Positions 36,052 to 45,284 of a stretch of 64,000 nt of DNA are shown here, one piece after another; positions within the stretch are counted from its first letter, which is position 1, and the number at the start of each line of letters is the position of its first letter. Where the stretch lies: contig NZ_CP083553.1 of NCBI RefSeq assembly GCF_025144465.1, positions 2,416,001-2,480,000 of the forward strand, written 5' to 3'. The stretch comes from Leisingera sp. S132 (GTDB taxonomy: Bacteria > Pseudomonadota > Alphaproteobacteria > Rhodobacterales > Rhodobacteraceae). The position numbers and the translations under genes were made by a program. The notes under the pieces were generated by a model, which ran no database searches, had not been told where the DNA came from, and worked only from the letters and a program-made list of their open reading frames with translations.

Positions 36052-37908
36052 TTACTCCCGATCATTCCCGGGACCGGAGTCTATCCGGCCCGGATCGTAA
36101 ATGAGAATGACTGTCCCTGGCCCGCCCATTCCGGCGCCTGCTACGGCATATTCCTCACGAATGATCCGGTAGGGCTCCAGCCCTTTTGACAGGGCGTAAA
36201 GGCTTTCCATTCCGCGCTCATTCACAGAGACGGCGGCCATGCAGAAAAGCGAGAGCGGCACCGCCATCTTTGCCAGCCCGGGCAGCCGCAGCATCTGCCG
36301 TACCCCGCCAGCGGACCGGTAGTGCAGACCCACGATCACGGCGGTGATAACCGCGTAATACATACCATTGATCGACGCCAAAAGATAGAAACCGTGCGCC
36401 TCGCGGACGCTGTCCACCAGCAAAATCGGCAGGAAGCAGCCAAGCGCCAGCGCCGCATAGACCGCAATAATACGGCCCGGCAGGGTGGCTTTGGTGGCAT
36501 CGCCTTTAGGAGTGATGCGGAAATCGACAAAGCCGCCCGCGATCTTGTCGCGCACCGCCATTACGCAGCCCCACAGCACCCAGGGCCACTGGATACCCAG
36601 GAACAGGGTCTTCTCCCAGCTGATCACCTTGCAGTCTGCGGGCCGGAAATAGCCGTCCGCCTTCAGCCGGTAGGCCAGCACCGTCAGGACCAGAATCTGC
36701 GGCGCCGCATGCAGGATGAAGGCTGGATAGGTGACTTCGGCATAACGGAAGTCGAACAGCAGTGCGAGCACAGGCAGAAGATAAAGCAGCGCCATGAAGC
36801 CTGCGAACATCGGGTAGAACAGCTGGCAGAACAGAAACAGAAACTTCAGCCGCGGCGTCAGCCGGGTGAAATAACCGGAGGTGAACTGCAGGAAGATGGT
36901 CAGCAAGCTGCGCGACCATTGGAATTCCTGGGTGCAGAGGTCGGCGATATTGGCAGGTCCGTCGCCCTCGGCGATGGCATTGAAGGCATGCACCCCTTGC
37001 CAGCCGCCGGCGTTCATCAGCATGGTGGTGGAATGGTCCTCGGCCAGTTCCGGCCCCAGGCCGCCGACGCTGCGCAACGCCTTGGTGCGCACCGCGTAAT
37101 GCGAGCCTATGCACATCGGCGCCAGCACCGCCGCATAGCCGGCCTGAAACACGCCGTGAAAGGCGGCTTCAGTATGCAGCCGGGTCCGCGCCGCCCAGCT
37201 TTGCCCGGCATTGCGGGCGCAGATGCTCGGTGCGCTGACATAGCCGACCGCGGGGCTGGAAAAGCCGCGCATGATCTCAGTCAGATAATTCGGCGAGGGC
37301 ACGTGGTCAGCATCCAGCTGTGACACAAAATCATAGTTTTCGTAGCCGTAGGTGTCATAGAAAAACGCAAGATTGCCTTCTTTGCAGCGGGTCCGGCGCG
37401 GCCATTCCTTGCGGTGGTAATCGGCCCGTCCGCGGCGGGTGGAGATCCGCACTCCGCGGGCCTCGCACCAAGCGATGGTTTCAGGATCGGGGTCCTCATC
37501 CGCCAGCCAGGTGTCATGCGGGTAGCTTTGCGCCAGCATCGCTGAAAGCGTGGTCTTCAGGACGGAAAACGGTTCCGAGGGGGTTTTGGTAACGATCATC
37601 GCCACCCTTGCGGAAGCCGGATCCGGCGGGTCCCCGGCGGGCACCATAGCGCGGCGGAAGATGATCACGAACAGCATCTGCAGAAAGAACAGCCAGCCCA
37701 GGCCGGCGGTAGCAACCCAGTATTGAATGCCGCTGGTCTGATGCTCCGGCAGGAACCACCAGCCCCAGAACCAAAGCGCAGCAACCGCCCAGGCCGCAAT
37801 CAGAGCATGGTAAGACCACGCGGTCCTGCCGCGCAGCAGCGGCACCAGCGGTACTTGCTGCGGCCCATGGCCCTGGTGATCAGAGAAGTGATCACAGGCA
37901 GGCGTCAT
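36052..37908 (-). CDS. Membrane GT2 glycosyltransferase (cellulose-synthase-like)
   Basis: A 618-residue processive-type glycosyltransferase. Two N-terminal helices (YHALIAAWAVAALWFWGWWF and YWVATAGLGWLFFLQMLFVI) precede the GT-A domain with LADEDPDP, SQLDADHVPSP (DxD) and GPELAEDHSTTM (ED). QEFQWSRSLL sits where QxxRW is in cellulose synthases; Arg is replaced, the Trp is kept. About five to six helices follow. No PilZ domain is evident. The ATG at 37908 follows GGAGG at 8 nt and overlaps galE by 17 nt. With UDP-sugar genes upstream and hydrolases downstream it is the core of a synthase-dependent polysaccharide system. Confidence 0.88.
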   Translation of the reverse strand: MTPACDHFSDHQGHGPQQVPLVPLLRGRTAWSYHALIAAWAVAALWFWGWWFLPEHQTSGIQYWVATAGLGWLFFLQMLFVIIFRRAMVPAGDPPDPASARVAMIVTKTPSEPFSVLKTTLSAMLAQSYPHDTWLADEDPDPETIAWCEARGVRISTRRGRADYHRKEWPRRTRCKEGNLAFFYDTYGYENYDFVSQLDADHVPSPNYLTEIMRGFSSPAVGYVSAPSICARNAGQSWAARTRLHTEAAFHGVFQAGYAAVLAPMCIGSHYAVRTKALRSVGGLGPELAEDHSTTMLMNAGGWQGVHAFNAIAEGDGPANIADLCTQEFQWSRSLLTIFLQFTSGYFTRLTPRLKFLFLFCQLFYPMFAGFMALLYLLPVLALLFDFRYAEVTYPAFILHAAPQILVLTVLAYRLKADGYFRPADCKVISWEKTLFLGIQWPWVLWGCVMAVRDKIAGGFVDFRITPKGDATKATLPGRIIAVYAALALGCFLPILLVDSVREAHGFYLLASINGMYYAVITAVIVGLHYRSAGGVRQMLRLPGLAKMAVPLSLFCMAAVSVNERGMESLYALSKGLEPYRIIREEYAVAGAGMGGPGTVILIYDPGRIDSGPGNDRE

Positions 37909-38890
37909 CACATGCCTCCAGTCCAAAGCCGGGTGCCGCATGGCGGATGATCTCCGGCAGCGTGGAATGCCGGGGGCGGAACGCAAGCAGCCTGGCCGCC
38001 ATATCTGTATCCGCGACCAGCTCTGGCGGATCGCCCGGGCGGCGGGCTTGGGCTTTCCAGGGCACGGGCTGTCCGGTGACGGCCTCGGCGGTCCGGATGA
38101 TCTGCTTGATCGAGTGGCCGGTGCCGGTGCCCAGGTTGAGGGCAAAGCTATCGCTGCCCCCAAGCAGGCGGCGCAACGCAAGAACATGCGCCCGCGCCAG
38201 ATCCGTCACATGGATATAGTCCCGGATGCAGGTGCCGTCGGGCGTGTTGTAATCGGTGCCGAACACCTGCAGCGGCGGCGCCCTGCGGGATGCTGCCATC
38301 AGAACCAGCGGAATCAGGTGGGTTTCCGGGTCATGGCGTTCAAACAGCCGCCCCTGCGGGTCAGCACCGCAGGCATTGAAATAGCGCAGCAGGGCAAACC
38401 GCAGGTCTCCGGCTGCGGCCTGATCGCTGATCATCTGTTCGCACATCAGTTTGCTGCGCCCATAGGGATTCACCGGGTTCTGGGGGCTGCCCTCAGTTAT
38501 GGGCAGGACGTCCGGCACCCCGTAGGTGGCGCAGCTGGAGGAAAACACCAGCGTCCCAACCCCCGCGTCCTGCATCGCCTTCAGCAGCGCAATCATGCCG
38601 CCGCAGTTGAGATCATAATAGAGGCCGGGTTTGGCAACGGATTCCCCGACATAGGCCGCGGCAGCGAAATGCATCACCGCGTCGCACCGGTGCTTGCGGA
38701 TGACGGCAGCCAAGGCACCGCAATCGCGGACATCAAGCTGTTCGAACGGCCCCCATTTCACCGCATCCCGGTTGCCGGTGCGCAGATTGTCGACCACCAC
38801 CGGCTGGTAACCGGCTTCCGCCAGCTGCAGGCAAGCATGGCTGCCGATAAAACCGGCACCGCCCGTGACCAGCACCACAGGGCGGTGCAT
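37892..38890 (-). CDS. galE: UDP-glucose 4-epimerase
   Basis: A 332-residue extended SDR that interconverts UDP-glucose and UDP-galactose. The Rossmann motif is GGAGFIGS (about 9-16), the active site has SSSCATYG and YGRSK (YxxxK intact), and the substrate loop shows RYFNACGADP. The ATG at 38890 overlaps the upstream stop as TGATG, so it is translationally coupled to the UXS-like gene. It supplies sugar nucleotide to the synthase encoded directly downstream. Confidence 0.94.
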   Translation of the reverse strand: MHRPVVLVTGGAGFIGSHACLQLAEAGYQPVVVDNLRTGNRDAVKWGPFEQLDVRDCGALAAVIRKHRCDAVMHFAAAAYVGESVAKPGLYYDLNCGGMIALLKAMQDAGVGTLVFSSSCATYGVPDVLPITEGSPQNPVNPYGRSKLMCEQMISDQAAAGDLRFALLRYFNACGADPQGRLFERHDPETHLIPLVLMAASRRAPPLQVFGTDYNTPDGTCIRDYIHVTDLARAHVLALRRLLGGSDSFALNLGTGTGHSIKQIIRTAEAVTGQPVPWKAQARRPGDPPELVADTDMAARLLAFRPRHSTLPEIIRHAAPGFGLEACDDACL

Positions 38891-39939
38891 CACATCGCCC
38901 CCGGAGCAATCTTGCCCGAGGCGGCAAGCTCGCTCCGGAAATAGCCGATGGTGCGGTCCAGCCCGTCGCTCAGGTTGACTTTGGGCTCCCAGCCCAGCCG
39001 TTTTCTGGCCCTGCTGATGTCAGGGCGCCGCTGTTTCGGATCATCCTGCGGCAGGTCGAGGTAGGACAGCCGGGAGTTGCTGCCGATTTTCTGCAGCACC
39101 AGTTCCGCCAGTTTCCCGACCGGGGTTTCCTTGGGGTTGCCGATGTTGACCGGCTCAAACTCGGTTGACGGGCTGTGCATCAGAGCAATCAAACCGTCGA
39201 CGGTGTCGTCCAGATAGCAGAATGACCGGGTTTGCGTGCCATCGCCAAATACTGTGATTGAGTCACCCACCAGCGCCTGGGTAATAAAATTCGACACCAC
39301 CCGGCCGTCTTGCGGATCCATGCCGGGCCCGTAGGAGTTGAATATCCGCGCCACCCGCAGGTCGACTCCATAGCAGTCGTGGTAGTCGTGGAAGATGGTT
39401 TCCGCCGCCCGCTTGCCCTCGTCATAACAGGATCGCGGCCCGAAAGTGTTCACATTGCCCGCGTAGCTCTCCTTCTGCGGGCTGACGAGCGGATCGCCGT
39501 AGACTTCGGAGGTTGAGGCCTGCAGAATCCGCGCGCCGGTGGCCCGGGCCAGCTCCAGCAGGTTAAAGGCGCCGAAAAGGCAGGTTTTCAGCGTTTGCAG
39601 CGGATCCGCCTGATAGCGCGGCGGCGACGCCGGGCAGGCCAGGTTGAAAATGTATTCAAACGAAGTCTCCAGCTGCAGGGGCTTTGCAACGTCCTGCCGC
39701 AGGAAAGTGAAGCCCGGGTGGTTCAGATGCCCACTGAGATTGACCAGGCGGCCGCTGGACAGGTCGTCCAAGCAGGTGACATCAAAGCCTTTCTGCAAGT
39801 AACGTCTGCATAGTTCGGCACCTAGAAATCCGGCGCCGCCGGCCACGAGAACGGATCTGGCTCCGCTTTTCCCAGCCACGGATGACAAGTTTTCACGCGA
39901 ACCAAGCCGCTTGGTTCCCCGATATAGACCGCGATGCAT
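38890..39939 (-). CDS. UDP-glucuronate decarboxylase-like (UXS) epimerase
   Basis: A 349-residue extended SDR. The cofactor motif GGAGFLGAEL lies near residue 34, the active site is STSEVYGDP, and YDEGKR in GPRSCYDEGKRAAE is the hallmark of UDP-xylose synthase/UDP-glucuronate decarboxylases. RRPDISRARKRLGWEP is typical of the C-terminus. The product would be UDP-xylose (or UDP-4-keto-pentose). It is the first gene of the minus-strand polysaccharide cluster, upstream of galE. About 25 N-terminal residues precede the Rossmann strand, so a later start is possible. Confidence 0.88.
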   Translation of the reverse strand: MHRGLYRGTKRLGSRENLSSVAGKSGARSVLVAGGAGFLGAELCRRYLQKGFDVTCLDDLSSGRLVNLSGHLNHPGFTFLRQDVAKPLQLETSFEYIFNLACPASPPRYQADPLQTLKTCLFGAFNLLELARATGARILQASTSEVYGDPLVSPQKESYAGNVNTFGPRSCYDEGKRAAETIFHDYHDCYGVDLRVARIFNSYGPGMDPQDGRVVSNFITQALVGDSITVFGDGTQTRSFCYLDDTVDGLIALMHSPSTEFEPVNIGNPKETPVGKLAELVLQKIGSNSRLSYLDLPQDDPKQRRPDISRARKRLGWEPKVNLSDGLDRTIGYFRSELAASGKIAPGAM

Positions 39940-40160
39940 TCGCAGTTCCCCCTGCAGAGGCGCGACCCGTCATGCTATGCTCGTTCTTTGGCGGGCTGTC
40001 CTAAAATCCGGGCGGCCCGCTCTGGCCTCTCTGCATGCCGTGGAGTTCTGCTTTAACTCATTCTTCTAACGCGCATTCCCGCGGGCCTCCCATAGACCCG
40101 CCCCCATCTTGTTTTAATCTTGACTGACCGGTGCAAATGTCAAATTTTACCTTTCGGCAA

Positions 40161-41254
40161 GGCGCTGTTGCACAAATCCTGATCTGACCGCAGGGCCCCT
40201 TTCCCGGGACGGATTTACTCTACGGGCTCTATGAGAGGTATGCCGAGAGCGGTGCAACAGTTCAGCACCGCGATCCGGATCTGGCGTTCAGCGACCTGTC
40301 GGTCGAAGACTTTTGCCATCAGGGATTGGCCGAGCAGCTTGATTCAGTTCACCTTTGACTCGACCGGCTCCGGCGGTGATATCCGCTCCACCGTCGCCAG
40401 ATGGCGCGGCCGAGATACTCTGATGCGCGCGGGGCTTCGTTTCGTGACAGCGCGCCCGGGCTCGCCGGCTTCCAGGGCGCCGCATTCTTTCGGGGCGGGA
40501 TATCAGCGGCACCACCACGGGCGGCGATCGCCTCGCGGCATTTGCGGGTGTCGCAGGCACCGTCGGCAGTCTCCGAACCGATCTGCTCGTCAGCCGGGAT
40601 CTGGTCCCGGAGATCGGTCAAAATGGGCACATCCACTACCCGGCAGGCGATTTGCATGGCAATTCTGCCGAGAGGGGCCGATGTTGCTGCTGGTGACCTC
40701 GTTGGCCCGGACTTCCAGCGTTTCCTCGTCGATTCTAAAAATGTATCTTGCGCCAGAGGCGCCGCTTGGGGCCTCCGTGCTTGCGGGCGTTCCACTCACC
40801 TGCGCCTTCTGCCTTGATGCCGGTGCTATCGATCAGAAGGTTCTGCGGGCCACCGCCACCGCGGAACGGTATACTCACGTTCAGCTTCCGCTGCCGGCGG
40901 CACAGGGCGCTTAAGTCCGGCACAGCCCAGTCCAGAACGGCCAGCCGCAGAAGGCTTTGCACTAAGCGCGTCGTCTGCCTCGGTGGCAACCCCCACAGTA
41001 CTTTCAGGGTAAAACAGGTTCGGATCGCGGCGACGCTGAATTGGCACCGGCGACCGCGCTTGCCAACCGGCGGCGGCGTCCAGATCATCCTCGGATCAAA
41101 CCAGATGATCAGAGATCCGTGTTGCTTCAGTGCTTCATTGAAAGACGACCGGTTCGTGGTCTTGTATCTCGTAGGGGCCCAACTGCTCATGCATCCCAGC
41201 TATCACGCTGGATTCACGCAGTGAATCCCTCACCCGATTTGTACAAAAAAGGCC
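40161..41254 (-). mobile_element. degenerate IS5-family insertion sequence
   Basis: The element is bounded by imperfect inverted ends: GGCGCTGTTGCACAAATC at 40161-40178 and GATTTGTACAAAAAAGGCC at 41236-41254, which match after one gap with several substitutions. Inside is a broken transposase reading leftward. A target-site duplication is uncertain (AA on each side). It lies just upstream of the polysaccharide locus. It is not autonomous. Confidence 0.75.
40215..41190 (-). pseudogene. IS5-family transposase, frameshifted
   Basis: Translation of the first 151 codons (41190 to about 40735) matches the N-terminus of IS5-family DDE transposases: MSSWAPTRYKTTNRSSFNEA, RQTTRLVQSLLRLA, WAVPDLSALCRRQ, LLIDSTGIKAEG. 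The rest is scattered over other frames: IDEETLEVRANEVTSSN near 40680-40750, EQIGSETADGACDTRKC near 40560-40610, and AERQIRIAVLNCCTALGIPL near 40225-40290. An in-frame stop also interrupts the IKLLGQSLMAK part. The locus keeps near-complete length (976 bp, net frame change), so decay is by small indels. Confidence 0.85.
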
Positions 41255-41351
41255 AATCAGCCACCTATTCGCAAATCAAAAGGGAGTTTCTCAACAATCT
41301 CGGCTTGAGACAGCCGTTCGCTGCGTTGGCTCATAATGCCGCCTTTGATTT

Positions 41352-41383
41352 CATGCAGGCAAAGCGCTCGCCTTGCCTGCATG
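41352..41383 (-). terminator. hairpin downstream of the YHS-domain gene
   Basis: CATGCAGGCAA (41352-41362) pairs perfectly with TTGCCTGCATG (41373-41383) across a 10-nt loop. It begins 7 nt past the stop codon on the minus strand. The T run is weak. Confidence 0.5.
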
Positions 41384-41389
41384 CCGCAG

Positions 41390-41908
41390 TCAGTTCGCAA
41401 CCGGACCCTCAGAGGTGAACTTCGGAATGACGCTGTCAGAGGCAGCCTTGGGCTCGATGCCCGGCCAGTTGCCTTCGGCCAGGTTAATGTTGCCGGGGAT
41501 GTCCTCTTCCCAGAAACCGACCACAACGTCGGTGATGTTCAGATAGAGCTTGTCATCGACGATACGCCACAGGTTCGGGTTGGCCGGCACCTTGCCGCCC
41601 TTGGAGACGCCGTAGGCGCAGTGGCCGTCATACTGCGGCGCATAATAGGCCGGGTTGGCGGCGAACTTGTCACGGTTCTCAGCCGAGGAGAACGCCCAGG
41701 TGGCACCGTTGTAGTCGGCGGTAAACGCCGCATTGCCGCGCACCGGGGCGGTCTGCGGCGTGCCGGGCGGATTCATCTCCAGGCTGCGGTAGGCCACCAC
41801 GTCATAGCCCGACACCGCATAGCCGGTGCCATCGACGTACTGCTCGCCGGCAAAGGCCGGCAGGGCAAAGGACAGCGCTGCCGCAGCAGCAAAAACAAGA
41901 CGCTTCAT
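41390..41908 (-). CDS. YHS-domain secreted protein
   Basis: A 172-residue protein with a signal peptide (MKRLVFAAAAALSFALPAFA). The core resembles YHS domains: GYDVVAYRS, followed by FTADYNGATWAFSSAENRDKFAANPAYYAPQYDGHCAYG. YHS domains are often associated with metal or redox proteins; this periplasmic type has a single Cys/His pair (GHCAYG). The ATG at 41908 follows AAAGGA at 8 nt. It stands alone between the IS remnant and the divergent GST gene. Confidence 0.88.
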   Translation of the reverse strand: MKRLVFAAAAALSFALPAFAGEQYVDGTGYAVSGYDVVAYRSLEMNPPGTPQTAPVRGNAAFTADYNGATWAFSSAENRDKFAANPAYYAPQYDGHCAYGVSKGGKVPANPNLWRIVDDKLYLNITDVVVGFWEEDIPGNINLAEGNWPGIEPKAASDSVIPKFTSEGPVAN

Positions 41909-42180
41909 GAAGTCATTCCTTTCATCGGTGATCGCTTCAAATGGGGCACCGGTCCAGCGCACCGGCCTTGGCACTGACATTACTGCCGCTGCGGCAAATG
42001 CGAAGGGGGGCTCACGGCTCTGTGTCCGGGGACGAGAGGATGTGAGCAGATTGTAAAATTTCCGCGTGCAGACCTTCCAGTCATTGGAATTTCCGAAATC
42101 CCCCTTATCTCTGCCGGAACCGGTCGCCGCAGCGCGTGCGATTGAGATGCAACAGGAAACAATCAGGACAAGGCCGACAG

Positions 42181-43056
42181 ATGAGCGATACCCCTTATAC
42201 CCCGCCGAAAGTCTGGAAATGGGAACAAGCCAACGGCGGCGAGTTTGCCTCCATCAACCGCCCCATCGCCGGTGCGACCCATGACAAGGACCTGCCGGCG
42301 GGCAAGCACCCCTTCCAGCTTTACTCGCTGGCGACCCCGAACGGGGTGAAGGTCACCGTGATGTTCGAGGAACTGCTGGCCGCAGGCCACAAGGAAGCCG
42401 AATATGACGCCTGGCTGATCCAGATCGGGGATGGTGACCAGTTCGGTTCCGGCTTTGTCGATGTGAACCCGAATTCCAAGATCCCGGCCCTGCTGGACCG
42501 CAGCGGCGCGGAACCGGTGCGGGTCTTCGAAAGCGGCTCGATCCTTCTGCATCTGGCAGAGAAGTTCAGCGCTTTCCTGCCCAAGGCGGGCGCGGCCCGC
42601 ACCGAGACCCTGAACTGGCTGTTCTGGCAGATGGGCAGCGCGCCCTACCTGGGCGGCGGTTTCGGCCATTTCTATGCCTATGCGCCGGAGAAATTCCAGT
42701 ATCCGATCGACCGTTTCACCATGGAAACCAAGCGCCAGCTGGATGTGCTGGACCGGCAGCTGGCAGAGCGCGAGTTCATTGCGGGTGACGAATACACGAT
42801 CGCCGATATTGCCATCTGGCCCTGGTACGGCCAGCTGGTTCTGGGCCGCAACTATGGCGACGCGGCCGAGTTCCTGGATGCGGCGAGCTACACCAACGTG
42901 GTCCGCTGGGCCAAGGCCATCGACGCCCGTCCGGCGGTGCAGCGCGGCCGCATGGTGAACCGCACCTCCGGCGACCCGGCCATGCAGCTGCATGAGCGCC
43001 ACGACGCCAGCGACTTCGAGACCCGCACCCAGGACAAGCTGGAAGCGGCAGAGTAA
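42181..43056 (+). CDS. yghU: YghU-type glutathione S-transferase/disulfide-bond oxidoreductase
   Basis: A 291-residue Nu-class GST. YghU of E. coli binds two glutathiones and reduces disulfides. The N-terminal segment (TPYTPPKVWKWEQANGGEFA) is characteristic. A thioredoxin-like domain with TPNGVKVTVMFEEL and NPNSKIPALLD follows, then the helical domain with WLFWQMGSAPYLGGGFGHF. The ATG at 42181 is preferred to 42136 because it begins the known N-terminus. A strong terminator follows. Confidence 0.94.
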   Translation: MSDTPYTPPKVWKWEQANGGEFASINRPIAGATHDKDLPAGKHPFQLYSLATPNGVKVTVMFEELLAAGHKEAEYDAWLIQIGDGDQFGSGFVDVNPNSKIPALLDRSGAEPVRVFESGSILLHLAEKFSAFLPKAGAARTETLNWLFWQMGSAPYLGGGFGHFYAYAPEKFQYPIDRFTMETKRQLDVLDRQLAEREFIAGDEYTIADIAIWPWYGQLVLGRNYGDAAEFLDAASYTNVVRWAKAIDARPAVQRGRMVNRTSGDPAMQLHERHDASDFETRTQDKLEAAE

Positions 43057-43092
43057 CCGTCCCACCCTGCAATAGGCAGGTTTCAGACAGTC

Positions 43093-43125
43093 AAAGCGCC
43101 CGCTGCGCAGCGGGCGCTTTCTTTT
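43093..43125. terminator. bidirectional terminator after yghU
   Basis: AAAGCGCCCGCTG (43093-43105) pairs with CAGCGGGCGCTTT (43108-43120), then CTTTT. It also lies just past the stop of the convergent gene at 43130. Confidence 0.85.
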
Positions 43126-43129
43126 CCGG

Positions 43130-43543
43130 CTACATCCAGCCCACCTGCGTCAGGGCGTGCACGTCGTTCCAGACCTTGGTCATGTGGCGGATCTTGCCGC
43201 CATCGAAGTCCAGAACATAGACGTAGTCCGAGGCAACCGTCTTGCCCGTCGGCGCGCCGTTGCCGGCATCCACCGTATGGGTGCCATGGAACACCGCAAA
43301 CAGGATCGCGCGGCTGGCGTCCTCATCGACCGTCAGGGATTTGAACTCTGCATGGGCATCCGGCATCGGGGTCAGCAGCCCCTTAGCCCATTCGGTGTAA
43401 TCCGCCAGCGTGCTGATCTCCGCCAGCGCATCCGCCTGGACGGAGAATGTGGCGTCCGGGGTGCACCATTCCCGGCACACCTCCCACCCTTTGCCCGCGT
43501 CACAAGCCTCGCAGAAATCATGTGCGGTTTGTTTGATGGACAT
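43130..43543 (-). CDS. NTF2/SnoaL-like protein
   Basis: A 137-residue alpha+beta barrel protein of the SnoaL type: FCEACDAGKGWEVCREWCTPDATF at the N-terminus, then FHGTHTVDAGNG, and a C-terminal strand FDGGKIRHMTKVWNDVHAL. The fold covers polyketide cyclases and many uncharacterised enzymes. Three N-terminal cysteines are unusual. No signal peptide. It is monocistronic on the minus strand, with AGGGGAAACG before the ATG. Confidence 0.85.
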   Translation of the reverse strand: MSIKQTAHDFCEACDAGKGWEVCREWCTPDATFSVQADALAEISTLADYTEWAKGLLTPMPDAHAEFKSLTVDEDASRAILFAVFHGTHTVDAGNGAPTGKTVASDYVYVLDFDGGKIRHMTKVWNDVHALTQVGWM

Positions 43544-43635
43544 CGTTTCCCCTCCCTGCTGAGTTGCCGGGCACGGGCCGCAGCCCTGCCCTTGCAGCAG
43601 CAGATAAGGCGAAATCGGCGGGGGGCGAGAAATGC

Positions 43636-44427
43636 CTACCTGAGCCGCGGCGGTTTATCCGGGTCGCTGCCGGGTGTGACGGGTTTGATTTCCTGCGGCG
43701 CCTTGGGCTGCGGCAGGTCAAAGCGCAGACCGGCGCGGGCCAGGCTGGCCGCCACCGGGTCCTCTGCCTCGAAGAAGCCCACATCCATCGCCCCGGCCTC
43801 GATGCCGGAGAAGGTCAGCGCCTCGCTGGCGGCCTTGGCGAGCGAGGCCTGCGCTGCCTCCTTGGCGCCGACAAAGCCCAGCAGATGCCCCTGCCCGCCG
43901 CACTTGTAGCGGACCCCGGCCAGATAAGCCGCCGCCGCCAGCCCGCCCGCGGTTGCAAGCTTGGCGTCCAGCGCCGTCAGCAGCGCCTCCGGAAGGCCCT
44001 TGGGCGCGGTGAATTCAGTGACGCCTGCCTCGACTTCCTCTGGCGCGTGACCCAGGGTCTGGTGCAGCCAGCTGATGGCCTCAGCCGGGATCAGGAAGGC
44101 AGAGGGCGCCACCTCCAGGTTCAACCCAAGCCCGATCCCCTGCCCGGCCAGCATCTGGCAAATCACCCGGCCCGACAGCGCCGCGTATGGAACCGCCTCG
44201 CCGGCAAATCGCGCCAGCCGTTCCTCGCGGTCAAAGACCAGCACAAAGGCACCGTCGGGGGTGTCAAACAGAACCGGCGAAATCTGCTCCCCGGCGGCCT
44301 CCTCCTCCAGCATCAGGAACAGCTCTGCATCCGCCAGCCGCTCATAGAAGCGCAGCCGGGCGGCATCATCCTCGGGCGCGGCTTCCATCGCGGCATGGGC
44401 CAGATCCAGCGGGGTTTCACCTGTCAT
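43636..44427 (-). CDS. SseB-family protein
   Basis: A 263-residue protein with the SseB N-terminal domain: LFLMLEEEAAGEQISPVLFDTPDG, FVLVFDREERLARFAG, then the VICQMLAGQGIGLGLNL segment. The C-terminal half ends in a Pro-rich tail. SseB-domain proteins were named from E. coli; function remains uncertain. The ATG overlaps the upstream UDG stop as ATGA, so the two are translationally coupled. Confidence 0.82.
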   Translation of the reverse strand: MTGETPLDLAHAAMEAAPEDDAARLRFYERLADAELFLMLEEEAAGEQISPVLFDTPDGAFVLVFDREERLARFAGEAVPYAALSGRVICQMLAGQGIGLGLNLEVAPSAFLIPAEAISWLHQTLGHAPEEVEAGVTEFTAPKGLPEALLTALDAKLATAGGLAAAAYLAGVRYKCGGQGHLLGFVGAKEAAQASLAKAASEALTFSGIEAGAMDVGFFEAEDPVAASLARAGLRFDLPQPKAPQEIKPVTPGSDPDKPPRLR

Positions 44428-45017
44428 CGCATCAGCTCCTTCACCCGGGCCTGCAGAACCGGCAGCAGCTCCGCCTCGAACCAGGGGTTTTTCTTCAGCC
44501 ACCCGGTATTACGCCACGAGGGATGCGGCAAGGGGAAGACCTGCGGCGCATGATCCCGCCAGCCCTGCACCAGCGCCGTCACCGGCCCCTTCAGCCCCAG
44601 GTGATAGCGTTGCGCATGGGCGCCGACCAGAACCTTCAGTTGCACCTCCGGCAGATGGTCCATCACCTGATGATGCCAGGTCCTGCCGCAGACCGCAGGC
44701 GGCGGCAGGTCGGCTTTCTTGCCGTTGTAGCCGGGAAAACAGAACCCCATCGGCACCACCGCAACGCGGTCCTTGTCGTAAAACTCCGACTCGCTCAGCC
44801 CCAGCCAGGCCCGCAGCCGGTCGCCGGAGGGATCGGTGAAGGGACGGCCGCTTTCATGCACCCGCAGCCCCGGCGCCTGGCCTGCAATCAGGATCCGGGC
44901 CGCCGGGCGGAACCACACCACCGGGCGCGGTTCATGCGCGGTGGCGGTGGCGGCAAAGCGCTCTGCGCAGATCCGGCAGCTGCGAATCTGGTCCTTCAGC
45001 CGCAGGCTGCTTTCCAT
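44424..45017 (-). CDS. Uracil-DNA glycosylase-superfamily protein
   Basis: A 197-residue protein of the UDG superfamily: VWFRPAARILIAGQAPGLRVHESGRPF carries the GQAPG motif A and PLPHPSWRN is motif B. Cysteines (CRIC) near the N-terminus may hold iron-sulfur, though only partly matching the family 4 pattern. Substrate range is not determinable here. I chose the ATG at 45017; a GTG at 45041 would extend it by eight residues. It is coupled to the SseB-family gene. Confidence 0.82.
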   Translation of the reverse strand: MESSLRLKDQIRSCRICAERFAATATAHEPRPVVWFRPAARILIAGQAPGLRVHESGRPFTDPSGDRLRAWLGLSESEFYDKDRVAVVPMGFCFPGYNGKKADLPPPAVCGRTWHHQVMDHLPEVQLKVLVGAHAQRYHLGLKGPVTALVQGWRDHAPQVFPLPHPSWRNTGWLKKNPWFEAELLPVLQARVKELMR

Positions 45018-45284
45018 TGTTTCAGGTCCGGAAACAGTCACCTGGCACCCCGCAAACGTCTTCTGCCCGCATTTTCAGGCTCCCAGGCCCCGTATCCGCG
45101 GCAAAATGGTTAAGAATTGGTTGATGGTTTATGTCACAATTCGACATAATAAGGCCAAATTCACCGCGTAGGCCATTAACACTCTTTTGATAAGAAAGGG
45201 CCATAGGCGCCCTGCAAGCGCCTGGGCAATGAGGCAGTTGAGAGAGCCCGCCAGAGGGCCGCACAGGCAGTACCGGAACAAGCG

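Noticed and set aside
40231-40914. 227-residue plus-strand frame over the IS region
   Set aside because: Opposite strand to clear IS5 transposase fragments; no independent support.
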